Below the pieces are notes generated by a model. The model made no database searches. It saw only the letters and a program-made list of their open reading frames with translations, and was not told the origin of the DNA. Of a DNA stretch of 64,000 bases, positions 38,081 to 61,100 are shown piece by piece (position 1 is the stretch's first letter; every line of letters starts with the position of its first letter). The translations under genes and the position numbers were made by a program. Location: contig RQTK01000008.1 of NCBI GenBank assembly GCA_003991915.1, positions 935,011 through 999,010 of the forward strand, given 5' to 3'. The DNA comes from Elysia chlorotica. Taxonomy: Eukaryota > Mollusca > Gastropoda > Plakobranchidae.

Positions 38081-38934
38081 CTGCTAAAACAATGGTATTA
38101 GTATTGCAAAGTATTTAATTATTTTGAAATCCACCCATTTCCTACGATTATTTCTCTCATTACTTCATATATTCACGTACCATCCATTTCATTAATGGTC
38201 CAGAATGCTAAATTTATTGTGTTCCCGTAGGCTCCCCCAGCTGACGCGAGATGTTGGTCAAGTAGACAAACGTTTGTGAGATGGTCGAACGTGAAATTAG
38301 TTTAGGGGATGCGCTTTTAATGCAATACGAAAGGGCCACTACCATGGCTTTCAAACATAGAAGGCCAAGTCACCGAATTGAAAGAAGTGAAAAGATTTTG
38401 GTACATCAAGGATAAAAGTGATTTTATTTCCTTTAATTTTAAGCATAGATAGGACAGAGTGATACTTAGAGAGTATTTTTCAGCCCACACGATTCTTGCT
38501 GCAAGTTTTTGTATATTTCAGTGACTTTGCCTTCTATTTTTGGACGCCTTGGCCACTACGTAATGGGTTTCGTTCTAAATTTAGGATATGATACTGTACT
38601 TATTTTTGCGTAGCGTTGGTGACTCTGGTGGAAGGATGGGAAAGGGGATCGTTCTGGCATTGTCTCTCGTTTTTCTTCCCTATCTACCTGGTGACGTATC
38701 TAATGGCGCAGCTAGCTGACTCGTTGGGCTTTGGCGTCATGAACTCTTAGAATTTCCGTTCCATCTGTTGCGCACGGTGAATCATGAATGTACGAGATCG
38801 CTGAGTGCAACGCTAAGACTATGTTTTAAGACTTGGTATGTGAATATATGAAGTAATGAGAGAATTAGTCGAAGGAAATGGAGGATTTCAAAATTATTAA
38901 ATACTTTACAATACTAACACCATTGTTTTAGCAG
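38081..38934. mobile_element. Foldback-type element, about 100-bp terminal inverted repeats
   Basis: The left arm 38081-38183 starts CTGCTAAAACAATGGTATTA; the right arm 38834-38934, read inverted, starts CTGCTAAAACAATGGTGTTA. The match continues through AAGTATTTAATTATTTTGAAATCC and CATTACTTCATATATTCAC regions with few differences. Flanks AACGAAG / AACGGAA could be a decayed 7-8 bp target duplication. The 650-bp interior has no long open frame. Confidence 0.85.
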
Positions 38935-39180
38935 AACGGAAAAGGTACATATCCCACAATTTAAAGTTTGGCTAATTTCTGAGTTCTTTTTATTTCTGTT
39001 TTAATTGGTTTTTATTATATAGACTACCAGCTGACAATATGAACCAAAATGGATATGGATATGTGCTGCTCCGTTGATTTTTCTTAAACATGGGAAAATT
39101 CGTTCTTTGTTCAACTTGCTCAATAAATTAATATAATAGTTAGAGGGGATTGTCTGTGTTCGAAATTAGGACCGTTCGGT

Positions 39181-39415
39181 TGTTGTTGAGGTGGTTTAAC
39201 TATCTTGGGTTTAACGTCTAACGCCAGCACTATACATGCTATATTCTGGACGGGTCCCAAGACTGACGTCTGACAATAATTTTATGTGCTGTCACACACA
39301 AGATAGGGTGGGGATAGCGTGATTCCTGTCTCAGCCAGTCACGTTAAACTGACACCGATCCAACCAGTAAGGGGCGAAATCGCCATGGCTCGAACCACGG
39401 ACCTCCTGCTTCGGA
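39181..39415 (-). mobile_element. tRNA-derived SINE (family A)
   Basis: Body GACGGGTCCCAAGACTGACG and head with GTGGTTCGAGCC on minus. There is a small extra insertion in the tail (GGTTTAACTATCTTGGGTTTAACG). Upstream of STT3A. Confidence 0.85.
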
Positions 39416-40779
39416 TTCAGAAATCTTTCTAGACATAGAACTTGCATTTGTAACTGAAGTTCTTAATCCTACTTGAGACGTTTTCTAACATTGATTTCTG
39501 TCTCATTATGACATGAATTATTTCGTATCTCTTTGCGATAACTACATCTAAGTCGAGATTTAGACCCACCCGCCACGTTGAAATCCTGTAAACAACTGAG
39601 TTGCTATGCGCTACTGATGTGTGACACAGAAAGTGCTAAAGGTTTGGGACAAAATTTTTAAATTTACTACAGCATATGTAAAATATAATGGAGGTTGGGC
39701 TTGAAAGTGTTTTCATTATATAACAAGATGCTACTACTGTCCCAATAATAATAAAAAAAAAATGATAAAAAAACAGAGTTGTCATAGATTACTTTGTTCG
39801 GAATTGGGGCAAGTTACACTATAACCACTGTGAAGTTCTGTACAAGTACAATAAAAATAGAGTCGTTTTGGTGTAGATGGCAGCCGACGCACAGACTTAG
39901 TCAGACTATAGTGTTTTTGTTTGACACCAGATGGACTCTGAGTTGCGCTGGTGGATGGGTCAGAGTGGCTGGCGGGTCAGTCAGAGTGGCGGTTGAGTCA
40001 GACTGGCACCAGGAAAGGTGCATTTAGGTGCGGTTTCCATGGATTGTTTATTCAAGACCTTGGCCTCAAAATTTTGTCACAAAACTTACGAGTTGTCATA
40101 GGTGGTCAAGCTTTTATAATGAGTCTAGTGATTTTCAAGTCAAAATACTAAATTTTGGCCTACAATCTAAATGCTTTTTGAAAATTCTTATCTGGCAACC
40201 TAGAGATTTTAGTTTACATGAGCTAGTTAGCCAAGTGGTTTTGAGCTAACACAACACACAGGAGAAAAATTAACCAATCAAAGTTTATGTTGCAAAAGCC
40301 GGCGTGTCGTCGTGTACATCGTACAGAAGTCCTAGGCCCAGTTGTCTTGACCAACTCCGTGGCAGTGCGATACGATATTCCGAAGGCTTGATTGAGTGGA
40401 CCTTTGGTAGGTGTGGATCAAACTTTTGGGTTCTAGATTCTACGCCTATTTTTAGAGAATATATAAAAGTTCACGAAGAATTCACTTAGATCTAGATCTA
40501 GATCGACTTTTCTATGATGTCAATTATGAGATTTGTTTTCAAGATACAACCGATAATATCTAGAATCTAGATCATCGTAGTTCTGGACGGAATTCTAGAT
40601 CTAGCCTGCAGACTCAAACCATTTTTCATCCATGCTTTAATAAACATCAAGCAGTGAATAGTTTATTTTAATTTTTAGCACAGGTTTCGTAATTTGTTGG
40701 ATTTTTTAAATTGCAAGTAGATTGAATTTTCATTTTTCTGCAGATTTTCATTGAATTGCCTTTTGCTGAGCCATACAGC

Positions 40780-51295
<10,516 letters not shown>

Positions 51296-51984
51296 GAGCC
51301 ACCATTTTCATCATAGCTTTCATTTCAAATACATTTTATTATAACCAATCTTAAAATATAATCCCATCGTCTTAATTGACAATAGATTTTAACCTGAACA
51401 AGATTATTGTTTCAGGATATATTTTTGTTTTACTTAAGAAACCGAATATGGTTGTTTTTAGCAACTTAAAACTTTGTTTTTTATGTTAAGATAATACCAT
51501 GTTTGCATTGTTTTACTGCTGAAAAAGGTGAAAGTATCCCACTCAGAGTTATGAAATCTTCAGAAAGGTTCAAGATGAGAAGTATTTATTTCCTTGCCTG
51601 CATACTTGAAAGTGTGCGTTGGGAAGAGGTGTTTAATATTTTAATGTAAATTGTGACACCTGTGGTACAATGTGTTTAATTAGGCTTGCCAGTAAATGTA
51701 GAAGTGATTGCACATTTAAGTTGTATACCCTCATGTGAGTCGTGTGAAATTAAAGGCAAAGGTAATGGTAGTGAAAATGATCTATTTTGTTTAAAGGTAC
51801 AATTATACTTGTAACGGTCTATGAAACTTTTTTTTAATGCCCTATGTAGCTTATGAAGTAAACTTGGAAATGCTTTTTTTTTTTTCAATTTAATGAAGCT
51901 TAATCTTAAGCTTGAAAAGGCAATTTCCCTTCATGAAAAGAAAACAAAATGAAATTAAACTCTGTTTCTGTTGGCTGCGCTTTA

Positions 51985-51990
51985 AATAAA
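51985..51990 (+). terminator. Candidate STT3A polyadenylation signal
   Basis: AATAAA in GCTTTAAATAAAATG, 690 bases past the STT3A stop. It is the first clean AATAAA that I see downstream. Confidence 0.5.
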
Positions 51991-52382
51991 ATGTTATTGA
52001 CAACAAAACATGCATCAAATTTTTTTTGTACTCCCAAGTCAAATTATTTCTTTACACGATTTGTTGGTCATTGGCTATCATTATTTGTCTCCATGTACCA
52101 TGACATTGCGTAGTAGTTGTAGGATTGATTAAGTTAAATGGGGTAAATATTCAGCATTGCTAAATGCTGTTTGAGTTTGTTGTCTTCTATATTTCAAGTG
52201 TATTCTTGGAAGCTCTACAATACAAACTTAATATTGAATTGTATGCGTTCGTGTTCTCTTTCTTTTTCTTCTCGTATTATATTGAGATATTTTTTTTGCC
52301 TCATTTAATTTTACCCTTAATGTATGCTTTGTTGTGTTCCCTTGTCTATATGTTGTGAGGTCTCTGCGGGTGTGTGTGGGGT

Positions 52383-52624
52383 GCGGTGGCCCTGGGGTAG
52401 AACGTTAGCTTCCAAAGCAAAAGATGCGGATTCGAGCCCTGGCGATTTTGCTCCCTACTGGTTGGGTCGATGTCAGTTTAATGTGACCGGCCGTGACAAA
52501 AGTCACCCCTGCCCTGTCTAATGTGTGGCAGCACATATAATTGTCAGATGTCAGTTGTGGGGCCCGTCCACAATATATCCTATATAGTGCTAATGTTAGA
52601 TGTTAAACCAACTCAACTCAACTC
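52383..52624 (+). mobile_element. tRNA-derived SINE (family A), plus-strand copy
   Basis: Clearest copy of the family in sense orientation: GCGGTGGCCCTGGGGTAGAA (box A), GGATTCGAGCCC (box B), the body with GTGTGGCAGCACATATAA and GGGGCCCGTCCACAATATAT, and a tail of CAACT repeats (CCAACTCAACTCAACTC). About 240 bp. Confidence 0.9.
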
Positions 52625-52957
52625 GCCTTTTTTTAAATGAATCAAATAGATATTTGCATAATACATTCAATTTCAAAGCGGAAATACACACGAAACTTAA
52701 TTTTCCCATTTTAAATACATGTATTTTAACTTAAATTTTTAAAATACCTTTGATGCAACCTGCCCCTGAAATATGATTAATGTTAAATATAGCATTCATA
52801 CTACAGCGCTAATGTAAAGGCAAAAGTATTATCTTGCATTGGTTTATTTCAAATCAAGACATGAAGAGAAGTGAAAATAATTTGGTTTTTTTTTATTTGT
52901 ATTCATTTATAGTCATACATTGATTAAATGAAGCTTCCATTCAATATTATAGGTAAT

Positions 52958-52959
<2 letters not shown>

Positions 52960-53009
<50 letters not shown>
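52960..53009. repeat. (CT)n microsatellite
   Basis: About 25 uninterrupted CT units. Confidence 0.98.
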
Positions 53010-53013
<4 letters not shown>

Positions 53014-53429
53014 CCCATCACTTTTTCACTTTGTCGCATAATGCAACAGTGCAGAGCTCATCACAAATTAAGACAAAAATGAAAAGAGGGATGTGTTGCT
53101 TATTCCACTCTTACATTATGGGAAAACGAGCAAAAGTGTGTGTGTACACCTTGGCTACTCATATTATTTTTAACAAAATGCTACTGTACTAATAGTACTA
53201 TCAAAACGATTATTGTGGTAAACAAAATATGGATTGTGAGACACCATGTCCAATTTGCAAATGTGCTTTGAAACTATCGTAATAAACAAAATTTTACTTT
53301 TACTTTTTAGCTTATTTACTTCTTGACTGGAAAATGGCTCACGCTCAACAGAATGTGTGTACTATGCATAGTACTTAGTAGTGAATGTAGAAGACTTGAA
53401 CTAAATGTTTCTTATTATATACTCTCGGG

Positions 53430-53620
53430 AAATCTACACTCTGTCCAGTGCCCATATCCTGCAAGCCTGTCCGTTGTTTACTAAAACTAGAGGTCTTGAC
53501 AAAAACAAACTTAAATTACTGTCGTCGGAAAGGATTTGGGGATACCTGGGTGCCACCCAAATTTGATTGACTGTCCACCTGGTGAACAGGGTGCTCATGG
53601 TATGCCCTTCATTTGGTTGC
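53430..53620 (+). mobile_element. LINE 3' end remnant
   Basis: The plus strand reads HILQACPLFTKTRGLDKNK, then a RIWGYLGAT segment and a stop. This corresponds to the H-[IV]-LQ-x-CPL ... LWG C-terminal signature of non-LTR retrotransposon proteins. Isolated fragment. Confidence 0.65.
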
Positions 53621-53895
53621 CCATAAATATTTTGCTTTACAGTAAGCTGCTGTCTCCATATAGAATCTCTGCACAAAAATTATCAAAGACTACTGTTTTA
53701 CTTTTGGTTATTTTCTCCAAAACTCCACTGCTAACCACAGCGGGTTTTACCCCGCCCAACAGTATTGGATTAAAGAAAGAAAACATTTAGCAGACCTGGA
53801 TTACCTCTGTAGAACAAAAGACAATACATATTGTATTTGGTGTCTGTGACTGAATTAGTACGTGCTGTCCGTCTTGATGTACGGCAGCGAGTGCT

Positions 53896-54204
53896 TAAAA
53901 ATACTGACACCATTGTACAAAACTCATTCTCATTCCACCTATTTTTGGTCCATTATAATGTTTTTCCCCAGAGTGTTTCTCAGGCGTAGGTGTATATCTA
54001 TAATACATGTAAGACAGAGAGGCTTGGAAATCCCTGATCGTCGATGTCTGCGCCAGACCTGACACCTGAATGAATGACTGAATGAGATTAAAAATACTGA
54101 CACCATTGTACAAAAATCATTCTCATTCCACCTATTTTTGGTCCATTATAATGTTTTTCCCCAGAGTGTTTCTCAGGCGTAGGTGTATTTCTATAATACA
54201 TGTA
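53896..54204. repeat. Tandem duplication, about 115 bp, offset 193
   Basis: AAAAATACTGACACCATTGT through TATAATACATGTA is present at 53896 and again at 54089, near-identical. The intervening 80 bp is unique. Confidence 0.9.
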
Positions 54205-55362
54205 TGCCTTTTTATAATATGATCTATAATCTAGATTCGCCATTATCACATTAGCCTAGTTGTTTTTATGTATAACGGTTGCTGTCCGGGTCGTTTCTCT
54301 TCTCTCGGTGTCAATTGAATATTGGCGTAGGTCAATATCTGGACGCATATCATAGAGTCAGTTCGGTTCATAAATCAGCCAGGACCTTAAGCTCACCCCT
54401 TACTTCTCAAATTATTTCGATTATTTGCAAAATACAGGCCTATACGTATACATAAGTATGATTAGCCCAAAAGTGACTTTATCGTGAAGTTTGCATGTTA
54501 TTATCGGCATATATCACATGTGTAAACAAAAATATCATATTCATTTCAAGTCAATTTTTAACATGTACCGCCAACAACTACCTGAGATACCCAATACCCC
54601 ATCTCTTTTTTAGTTCCTATATAAACTCTACAGCAGAAACTGTATCAGTCGCTGTCTCCTGCCATAAACTTAACAGTATCAATAAACGCTAAGTCTATGT
54701 TAGGTGCTTGTTGAATCATTTACCAAACAACCCAAAAACTATTGTACGTTGTACATCGGGGGCACTATTGAAGACTACTCGTGATGCAGGTATAATGTAT
54801 TTCGATAAACCAGTCAATGTAGTTGGGCCTTTCTTGTTTGATGGTAAAACTGATGGCCCTTTCACCAACATGCGTTAAGTTGTGCCAGATAGTCAAAGGG
54901 TACAAGTAGTGAAGATCGCCTTATAGACTTACACGTGGGATTGCTGAATGCATTGTGTGTATGTGGGCTCTGTAGCTCATTGTCAACTAAAACTAAAATG
55001 AAAGTATGAAAGATTCAATTTGCAAAAAAGTATTCAAGTCCTGGGCTTGTCCAAGCTATGTGACGTTGTTCACTTGTTGGCGCTTTTTTTTTATGCCTTA
55101 TTGTAATTCCATGCATATTATCTTTAAAAAAAAAATCCCAGTGTAAGAGTTGTGCGCATTGTACCTTTGGTATAATAATTTCTTCAAGAGATATTGAACT
55201 ATGAGGAAGGAGGTATGCTCCCTGTTTACAATTACATTCTTGGAAATGGTCCTATTCTTCTACAGTGTTCAGCTTTGGAAAAATTTCATCTGCAAATTCT
55301 ACCGCTACTGGTACATAGGAAAAAAAAATAAAACCAATGCGGTTCAGACAAACCCATAGAAG

Positions 55363-55440
55363 AGTGCTAGGTGGCATAGCGGTAGAGCACGCAGCTTTAA
55401 ATCAGATGACCTGGGCTCATGAGCGTGACCATAAAAATTG
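55363..55440 (+). mobile_element. tRNA-like SINE head
   Basis: GGTGGCATAGCGGTAGAGCA is a clear box A; box B (GGGCTCATGAGC) is degraded. No body of family A follows directly. Confidence 0.4.
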
Positions 55441-55674
55441 TTCCCTGCTGCTTCGATCGGTGCCAGTACATTTAAATTTTTATATAATGAAACCGAACGA
55501 AAGTCCACATGTGTTACGCTGTGTTACAAACAGAAACGAGAACATTCAGAGACATCGAGAAACGATAAGACACGCAGTAACACGACAGGGTACGGACATA
55601 TACAGAAATGTACACAGGCAATAACACAATATACATACAGAAATGACAATGTACAGACACACAATAACACAACA

Positions 55675-55835
55675 AGGTGTTTGTTTGTTTATTTTGTTGC
55701 TTATCGCCTAACTCCATCACTATATAGACTATATGGTGGACAGGCCCCAAGACTAACGTCTGACAATTTTATATGCTGCCACACACGAGACCTGGACTTC
55801 TGTCTCAGCCGGTCACATTAAACTGAGGCACGGTA
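55675..55835 (-). mobile_element. tRNA-derived SINE (family A), head missing
   Basis: Tail and body (TGGACAGGCCCCAAGACTAA, GCTGCCACACACGAGAC, GGTCACATTAAACTGA) without the tRNA-like head. Confidence 0.8.
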
Positions 55836-55888
55836 AGAAACATACACACATTGAGACGAAAAGATCTAACACATACTATTATTTTTAG

Positions 55889-56030
55889 AAGCGACAAGAT
55901 ACAAACATAGAGACGATAAGAATATTAAGGTGCGCCCTGTGAACACAGAAAGTGGCGACAAGATACAAACATAGAGACGACAAGAATATTAAGGTGCGCC
56001 CTGTGAACACAGAAAGTGGCGACAAGATAC
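55889..56030. repeat. 64-bp tandem repeat, about 2.2 copies
   Basis: Unit begins GCGACAAGATACAAACATAG and contains AATATTAAGGTGCGCCCTGTG; starts at 55891, 55955 and 56019. The surrounding 55500-56120 has related, more degenerate ACAGAAA/GACAA/AACAC units. Confidence 0.9.
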
Positions 56031-57384
56031 AGATACAAAAAGAGATTACAATAACACACATCAATAGACAGACAGACGATGCAGGCAGACATAAAGACAC
56101 AAACGGTGACGACAGGATTTTTCCAGGAACGCGGAGACACAACATGAACTCTATTCTTTAGCAGCCAGATGTGTAAGGGTTTCTTCAAATTAATTACACC
56201 ATATAAAAGGGGTTTGGGTTGGGGGAGACATTGGTTGTTTTGATAACAATAAACAGTGTTAATAGATTTGTGAAACATGTGTGATAAAAAGGGTTGTCAA
56301 AAGGTCCCAAAATAAGTGAAACTTGTAAGATTTTATCTCAACAGCCCCTATCAGACGTCGGCGAACACGGCCTTCCTTTTTTCTGCTATTCGTTGCCTTG
56401 TCGAAAACATTGATAATGATATGGCTCTTTTTCTTGTCCTGTAGACGAACTGTTTAGACTTCTGTGCGCGGTGTCCCCATGCTTTTCACCCCTTCTATTT
56501 GCCTACATAGCATGTTATTGAAGTGTACCTTCTCGGCTTACATCGCCATAGAATTCGAACTGTCTTTCTCCAATAGTTTTGAATAATGATCATATTTTAT
56601 TGCACATTCTGATATATCCATCGTCTCTTCATTTGTATTATTTTCTTTCTACGGCACGTTCATTATTCCTCTGATGTACATATTTCATGTCTACTCCGGT
56701 GTCTGTAGATTTGTGGTAAGAGTCCACTAGAATTCACACCCGTATAGGAGAAGGTGCCACACATGGGCTTTTAGTGTGTTAAATTTGCTGCTTAATGTCA
56801 TATTTCTGATTATGTACTTCGTTCCTCGTTTCCCGAAAACTGCGTCTTTAGATACAAATATTATACTTTCTACCTTTTTCTTGTAGGCCCTGTCTGATAC
56901 ACGTGGCAATGGTGTGAACCAGGTATTTTAATTAATTTAACATGTAGAAAAAGAATGAAGTTAAAAGGAAAGCAACATAGGCACCCCCCGAGGCGGAACA
57001 CAGGGTAATGTGGATGATGCTTTTAACGCAATCATGTGGGTTTTTTTTTAAATGTAAAGACGATGAAGTGTAGATTCAATGTTGCTGAAATACGGAATCG
57101 AAATACTGAGAACAGCAGATGCCCCTGTATGTCGCCTTTAAAGCTTTTGACCTCGTTGGCAGAGACGACCTTTTTAAGATTAACCGCAAGTCTGGGTACC
57201 CATTTAAACAGCAGAGGCTGATTTAACTATTCCAATTCAACATGAAGGAAACAGCGCAGTTAAACGGCAGCTCATCACAGTCCTCGGGATTTCCTTTGCC
57301 GCCCAATGCATTCAGCACGGCAGAAGATTGAATCTAACCACATATGTCTATTAATAGCAATCTGCGAATCTACCTAGAAACTAG

Positions 57385-57830
57385 ATCGGATGGTCGACTG
57401 TCCAAACTGGCCCGCCTCGGAGCCAAGAGCAGGGTCGGGGAAGTCCTCACCAGAGAGATGCTATTTGATCATGGCGAGTGGCCAACCTTACCGAGCAAAA
57501 ATTGTAGTCGCTAATGGGGCTATTTTCAAAGGCCTGCCGCGGCGTTGGGTTGACCATCAATCTGAAGAAGACTAAAGTGCTGGGACAAGATGCAGCAGCA
57601 CAGCCTATCATCACCATCGATGACCACGAGCTAGAAATAGTTCGCCAATTATCTACCTCAGCTTTACCACGAGGCTGACAAGCAACTAGGCACACTCCAT
57701 TCATAAGTGCAGGCCAAGACCAGTTTTGGGAGGTTAAAACTGTAAACCGTAAGGCTTTCGAAATTAAAGGCCAAGACACTGAATTTAACGAAGCGCAAAG
57801 ATAAAAGCACACCAAGTGTAAAAGTGATTT
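57385..57830 (+). mobile_element. LINE reverse-transcriptase remnant
   Basis: The plus strand reads RLSKLARLGAKSRVGEVLTR and EMLFDHGEWP, then, in another frame, GLTINLKKTKVLGQDA and TIDDHELEIV. This is the RT core and the region after it, with the catalytic Asp pair lost (FDHGE in its place) and frameshifts. Inactive copy. Confidence 0.8.
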
Positions 57831-58165
57831 TCTTCAACAATAAAAACAAAACAAAACAACTAGCATCTTATAGATAGGACAGAGAGAAAGTATTAGATCT
57901 AGGCCATAACTGTCTTGTCAGTTAGTTCACAGGTTATATCATCCTGTGGTCCCGTCTATGTCACGATTTTTTAAATATTTTTGAAATTCGTAAAAGATCT
58001 CATGTTGGTAGTACATTATGACGGCATGCAGTTATAATCAAAAAGCATGATTCGGTTTGAGAGAAGAAGAAAGGGAACGAAAAAAAAAAAATGCTGTTTT
58101 GTTTCGTTCGAAGCTGTAAATGCATACTTTTGTATTCTCAACAAATCACTGAGACTGGATGTCAA

Positions 58166-58176
58166 CTTCCTTTTTT
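58166..58176 (+). promoter_or_regulatory. 5'TOP-like transcription start of RPL7
   Basis: CTTCCTTTTTT, an 11-base pyrimidine run starting with C, lies 23 bases before the RPL7 ATG. Ribosomal protein mRNAs typically start at such a C and are translationally controlled by it (TOR/LARP1). The start site itself is inferred. Confidence 0.6.
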
Positions 58177-58188
58177 AGCGAAACCAAA

Positions 58189-61100
58189 ATGGCAGACAAG
58201 TGAGTTTTACGATTATCACGACTTAGATACTTCAATCTCATTGTATCTGGTTTTTTATTAAGTAATCTATTCACCCTAACCATTTTAAAAGATACGAATA
58301 TTACTTTTATGTACATAACTTCTCGCACAAAGTAGATTATGGGACGTCGAAGTCCCTACTGGCCTGTTAAAGGCAGCTGTTGAGTGTAGGACTTCTCTTT
58401 CGGTCCAGCTATTATTTTCGTGATATAGATCTAGATTAATTTGAGAAATAGATTCTGAAAGAGGAAAGAAGAGAGAATATAATTCAAACTTGTTACCATT
58501 ACATACAAAAATATAAGTAGGAGAGAGATGCAGCAGAGAAGAATAAAGGGAAGGATTTTACACGTCGGGCCCAAAAATTTAGTAGCTAATATAAAGAAAT
58601 AATTGCTAACTAGTATTCATCTACTGATTCTTTAAGATAATCTTAGGAAAGTCTACTGTTTTTTGATAAATAGGTAAACCAAAACACAAAACCTCCCCAA
58701 TGTTGATTTTAAAGCATCTTTCAATATTGATTCTAGATCTAATTAATAGCCTCCATTGTGACGTTCATAACTAGAAGTAAACAAAACATAATTTCCTGCG
58801 ATCTGGGTGGGCGAACCACACATAAACCATAGTCTTATCTAGTAGTCGCACCATACCCTAAAGATAGCCACAGGTATAGATGCAGCACTAAGAGACCTAG
58901 TTCTAAAACTAGCCTATTTATTTGGCACTCCAATGTCACAATTCCAGTAAAAACACGCAAAACTGTTAATAAGCATTTTTTTTATTTCAAACATAATTCA
59001 AACAATTATTATACAGCAACAAAAAATGTATTTAGGTATATTCTTTTTTTATTATTTTGAAACAAAATGCAATATGCAAAATAACTAAACTGTATTTTCA
59101 ATGCCCTATTAGGTATCGACACCCAAATTTCGACCCCGATTATGTAATAGTTAGCCCATGCTAACAACACCCTATATTTCTCACCTACGAGATCTACTCT
59201 TCTATATAGGAGAGTAGACTCAAAGCGTTGAGTCCGCTCTGAAGTACCGGAGGCATTAAGAGTGGTAACTCGACGCTTGTAGGTGCTCTCCCCTGATAGT
59301 AGGGGAGGGGTGCTCGGCGGAGCTATTCATCCGCCGAGCACAGATACTCTCAAGAGAGTAAACGAAAAATTAACAAACAATAAAAGAACGGAATTGTCCT
59401 GAATAAGCTTATAATTTTTGAAATAAGCTTTTTCGAAATCATTATTAAAAATAATCGATTACATTAAAAAAATCGCCCCCCAAAGAACCATGCCCCATTA
59501 AGCTACTAAAATTTTTGGGCCCGACGTGTAAAATCCTCCCGAGGATTTTACTGTAAATAAGTAATATAAGTAGGAGAGAGATGCAGCAGAGAATAATAAA
59601 ATTGTGATAGAAAAAGAGGGAAGTTCAGGGAATTATCAAATTATTATTATTATTATTGTTGTTATATTATCACTGTAAAAGACATATCCGCACTATCCAA
59701 TATTATTTATAGGTTCTGGACTTCACATGTTCTTATATTTACCACTAAAGGGCAAAATATCACCTTAAAGGTAGATCTAGATCTAGTTTATTGAAGCTTT
59801 ATAATACCCAATGGCACACGGCTAGTTTGGAGGTAAGTGCGCTCTGCTAGATCTAGATAGTGGGCGCACAACGGACAGGCAAAAGAATTTGAAGGTTCAT
59901 GTGCCCTCCCTCAATGTTTCCATCAGAATTCCTCAGAGTACAATGGGATAGATTCTATATATTGCATAGAAAAGTATTAGTACAACTTCATTTCGATATA
60001 AGCTTATGACCATATCTCTAACCTGTATGCGGTAAAAACTGGATAAAAAAATTCAACTACATGCACTATCCACATGTGAGGAAAAGGTTGGAAACATCAA
60101 GACGAAAGTAAAACAATGCGCTTGCATTTTTGTTTTGTAGGTTCTATTTATCTATCATGTGGTTGGTCTAATCAGCTTTGGAGGGCGCACACACTTGCCT
60201 TGTCTAGATCTAGGTCTATAGGCCTATGTAGTGAAACTGCTTTGCAGAATATGCACAGAGTAAAAAAGCTTTCAGGATCTGATTTTTTTTCTTTAACTAA
60301 ATATTGCTTATAAATGCCAAATATTTTCAAAATGATGCGACTTGGAGGCCCTCCAAGCTCTACATTGGTAGTGCTGACTGGTTGGGGTTATAACTCATTT
60401 GGGTATTGCCTCAGGGTTTATTGAGAGTAGATAATGATCCACACTATCTACTACAAGTATGGAACTGATTACTCTTATTACCATTAAGTAATCAATTCTG
60501 AAACTGTCTTGTATTTTTAACCAAAAGATATTTGTTTACATGTTTTTTGACTAGGTAGTTAACAGTAGAAAAGAAAAATAATGTCATCATCTATGCCTAC
60601 CCTTTTTCTTCAGGCAAGTAAAACTGCCAAAGGTCCCAGAGTCTCTATTGAAGAGACGGAAACAGGCTGTTGCCAGTAAAGAAAAGGCTGCTAAAGCAGC
60701 AATAGCAAACAAAAAAGTAAGTGTCATTTTTTTTATTATAATAATATACACAGATTATGCAAATTAAGGACATTTTATGATTATTTTTTTGTCTTGCTCT
60801 CACATAATTTGCTGGCATTCACTTTTTTATACCCATGGTTGGAGAGTACCGGCATGCCAGCCTATGGAGATTTTACAAGACCACCTGCCAGCTTGTCATA
60901 AATGCTCGGTACATATAGTAACTTGGGGAAAAATTGGGGTGGTTGCAGTGACTAAGACTATTAAGGTTAAATTTACCTAAAAGATACTAGACTAGTATTA
61001 GTTTTGTTAGTTACGTGTATACCAAAAATTATATTTTCTTAAGGGTGTCCAGGTTTTTCTCTTCTGGATTGCATTCAATAATGCGAATACTATTGGATGT

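Larger units (their letters stand above)
36397..40779. promoter_or_regulatory. BYSL-STT3A divergent intergenic region
   Basis: The two genes are head-to-head. A possible start region is near 36900-36965: a perfect AGCGCTAT/ATAGCGCT palindrome and, on plus, AACAATGGCGGACTTTG with ATG 36959 opening a 25-codon frame. A CpG-rich stretch at 40297-40406 ends with a donor (TTTG|GTAGGT) and may be the first, untranslated STT3A exon, since STT3A exon 1 has an upstream acceptor (TTTTCTGCAG at 40743). A segment at 37330-37490 may encode a transposase C-terminus but is unassigned. Confidence 0.35.
51296..58188. other. Intergenic, STT3A to RPL7
   Basis: No conserved gene seen outside the repeats listed. 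Single open frames here have no splice partners and no recognisable domains. Confidence 0.6.

Noticed and set aside
55438..56161. Several overlapping open frames on both strands
   Set aside because: They run through the 64-bp tandem repeat and a SINE body; composition follows the repeat.
59182..59360. Hammerhead ribozyme
   Set aside because: No CTGANGA...GAAA core in the right order; the CTGATAG at 59293 sits in a simple hairpin loop.
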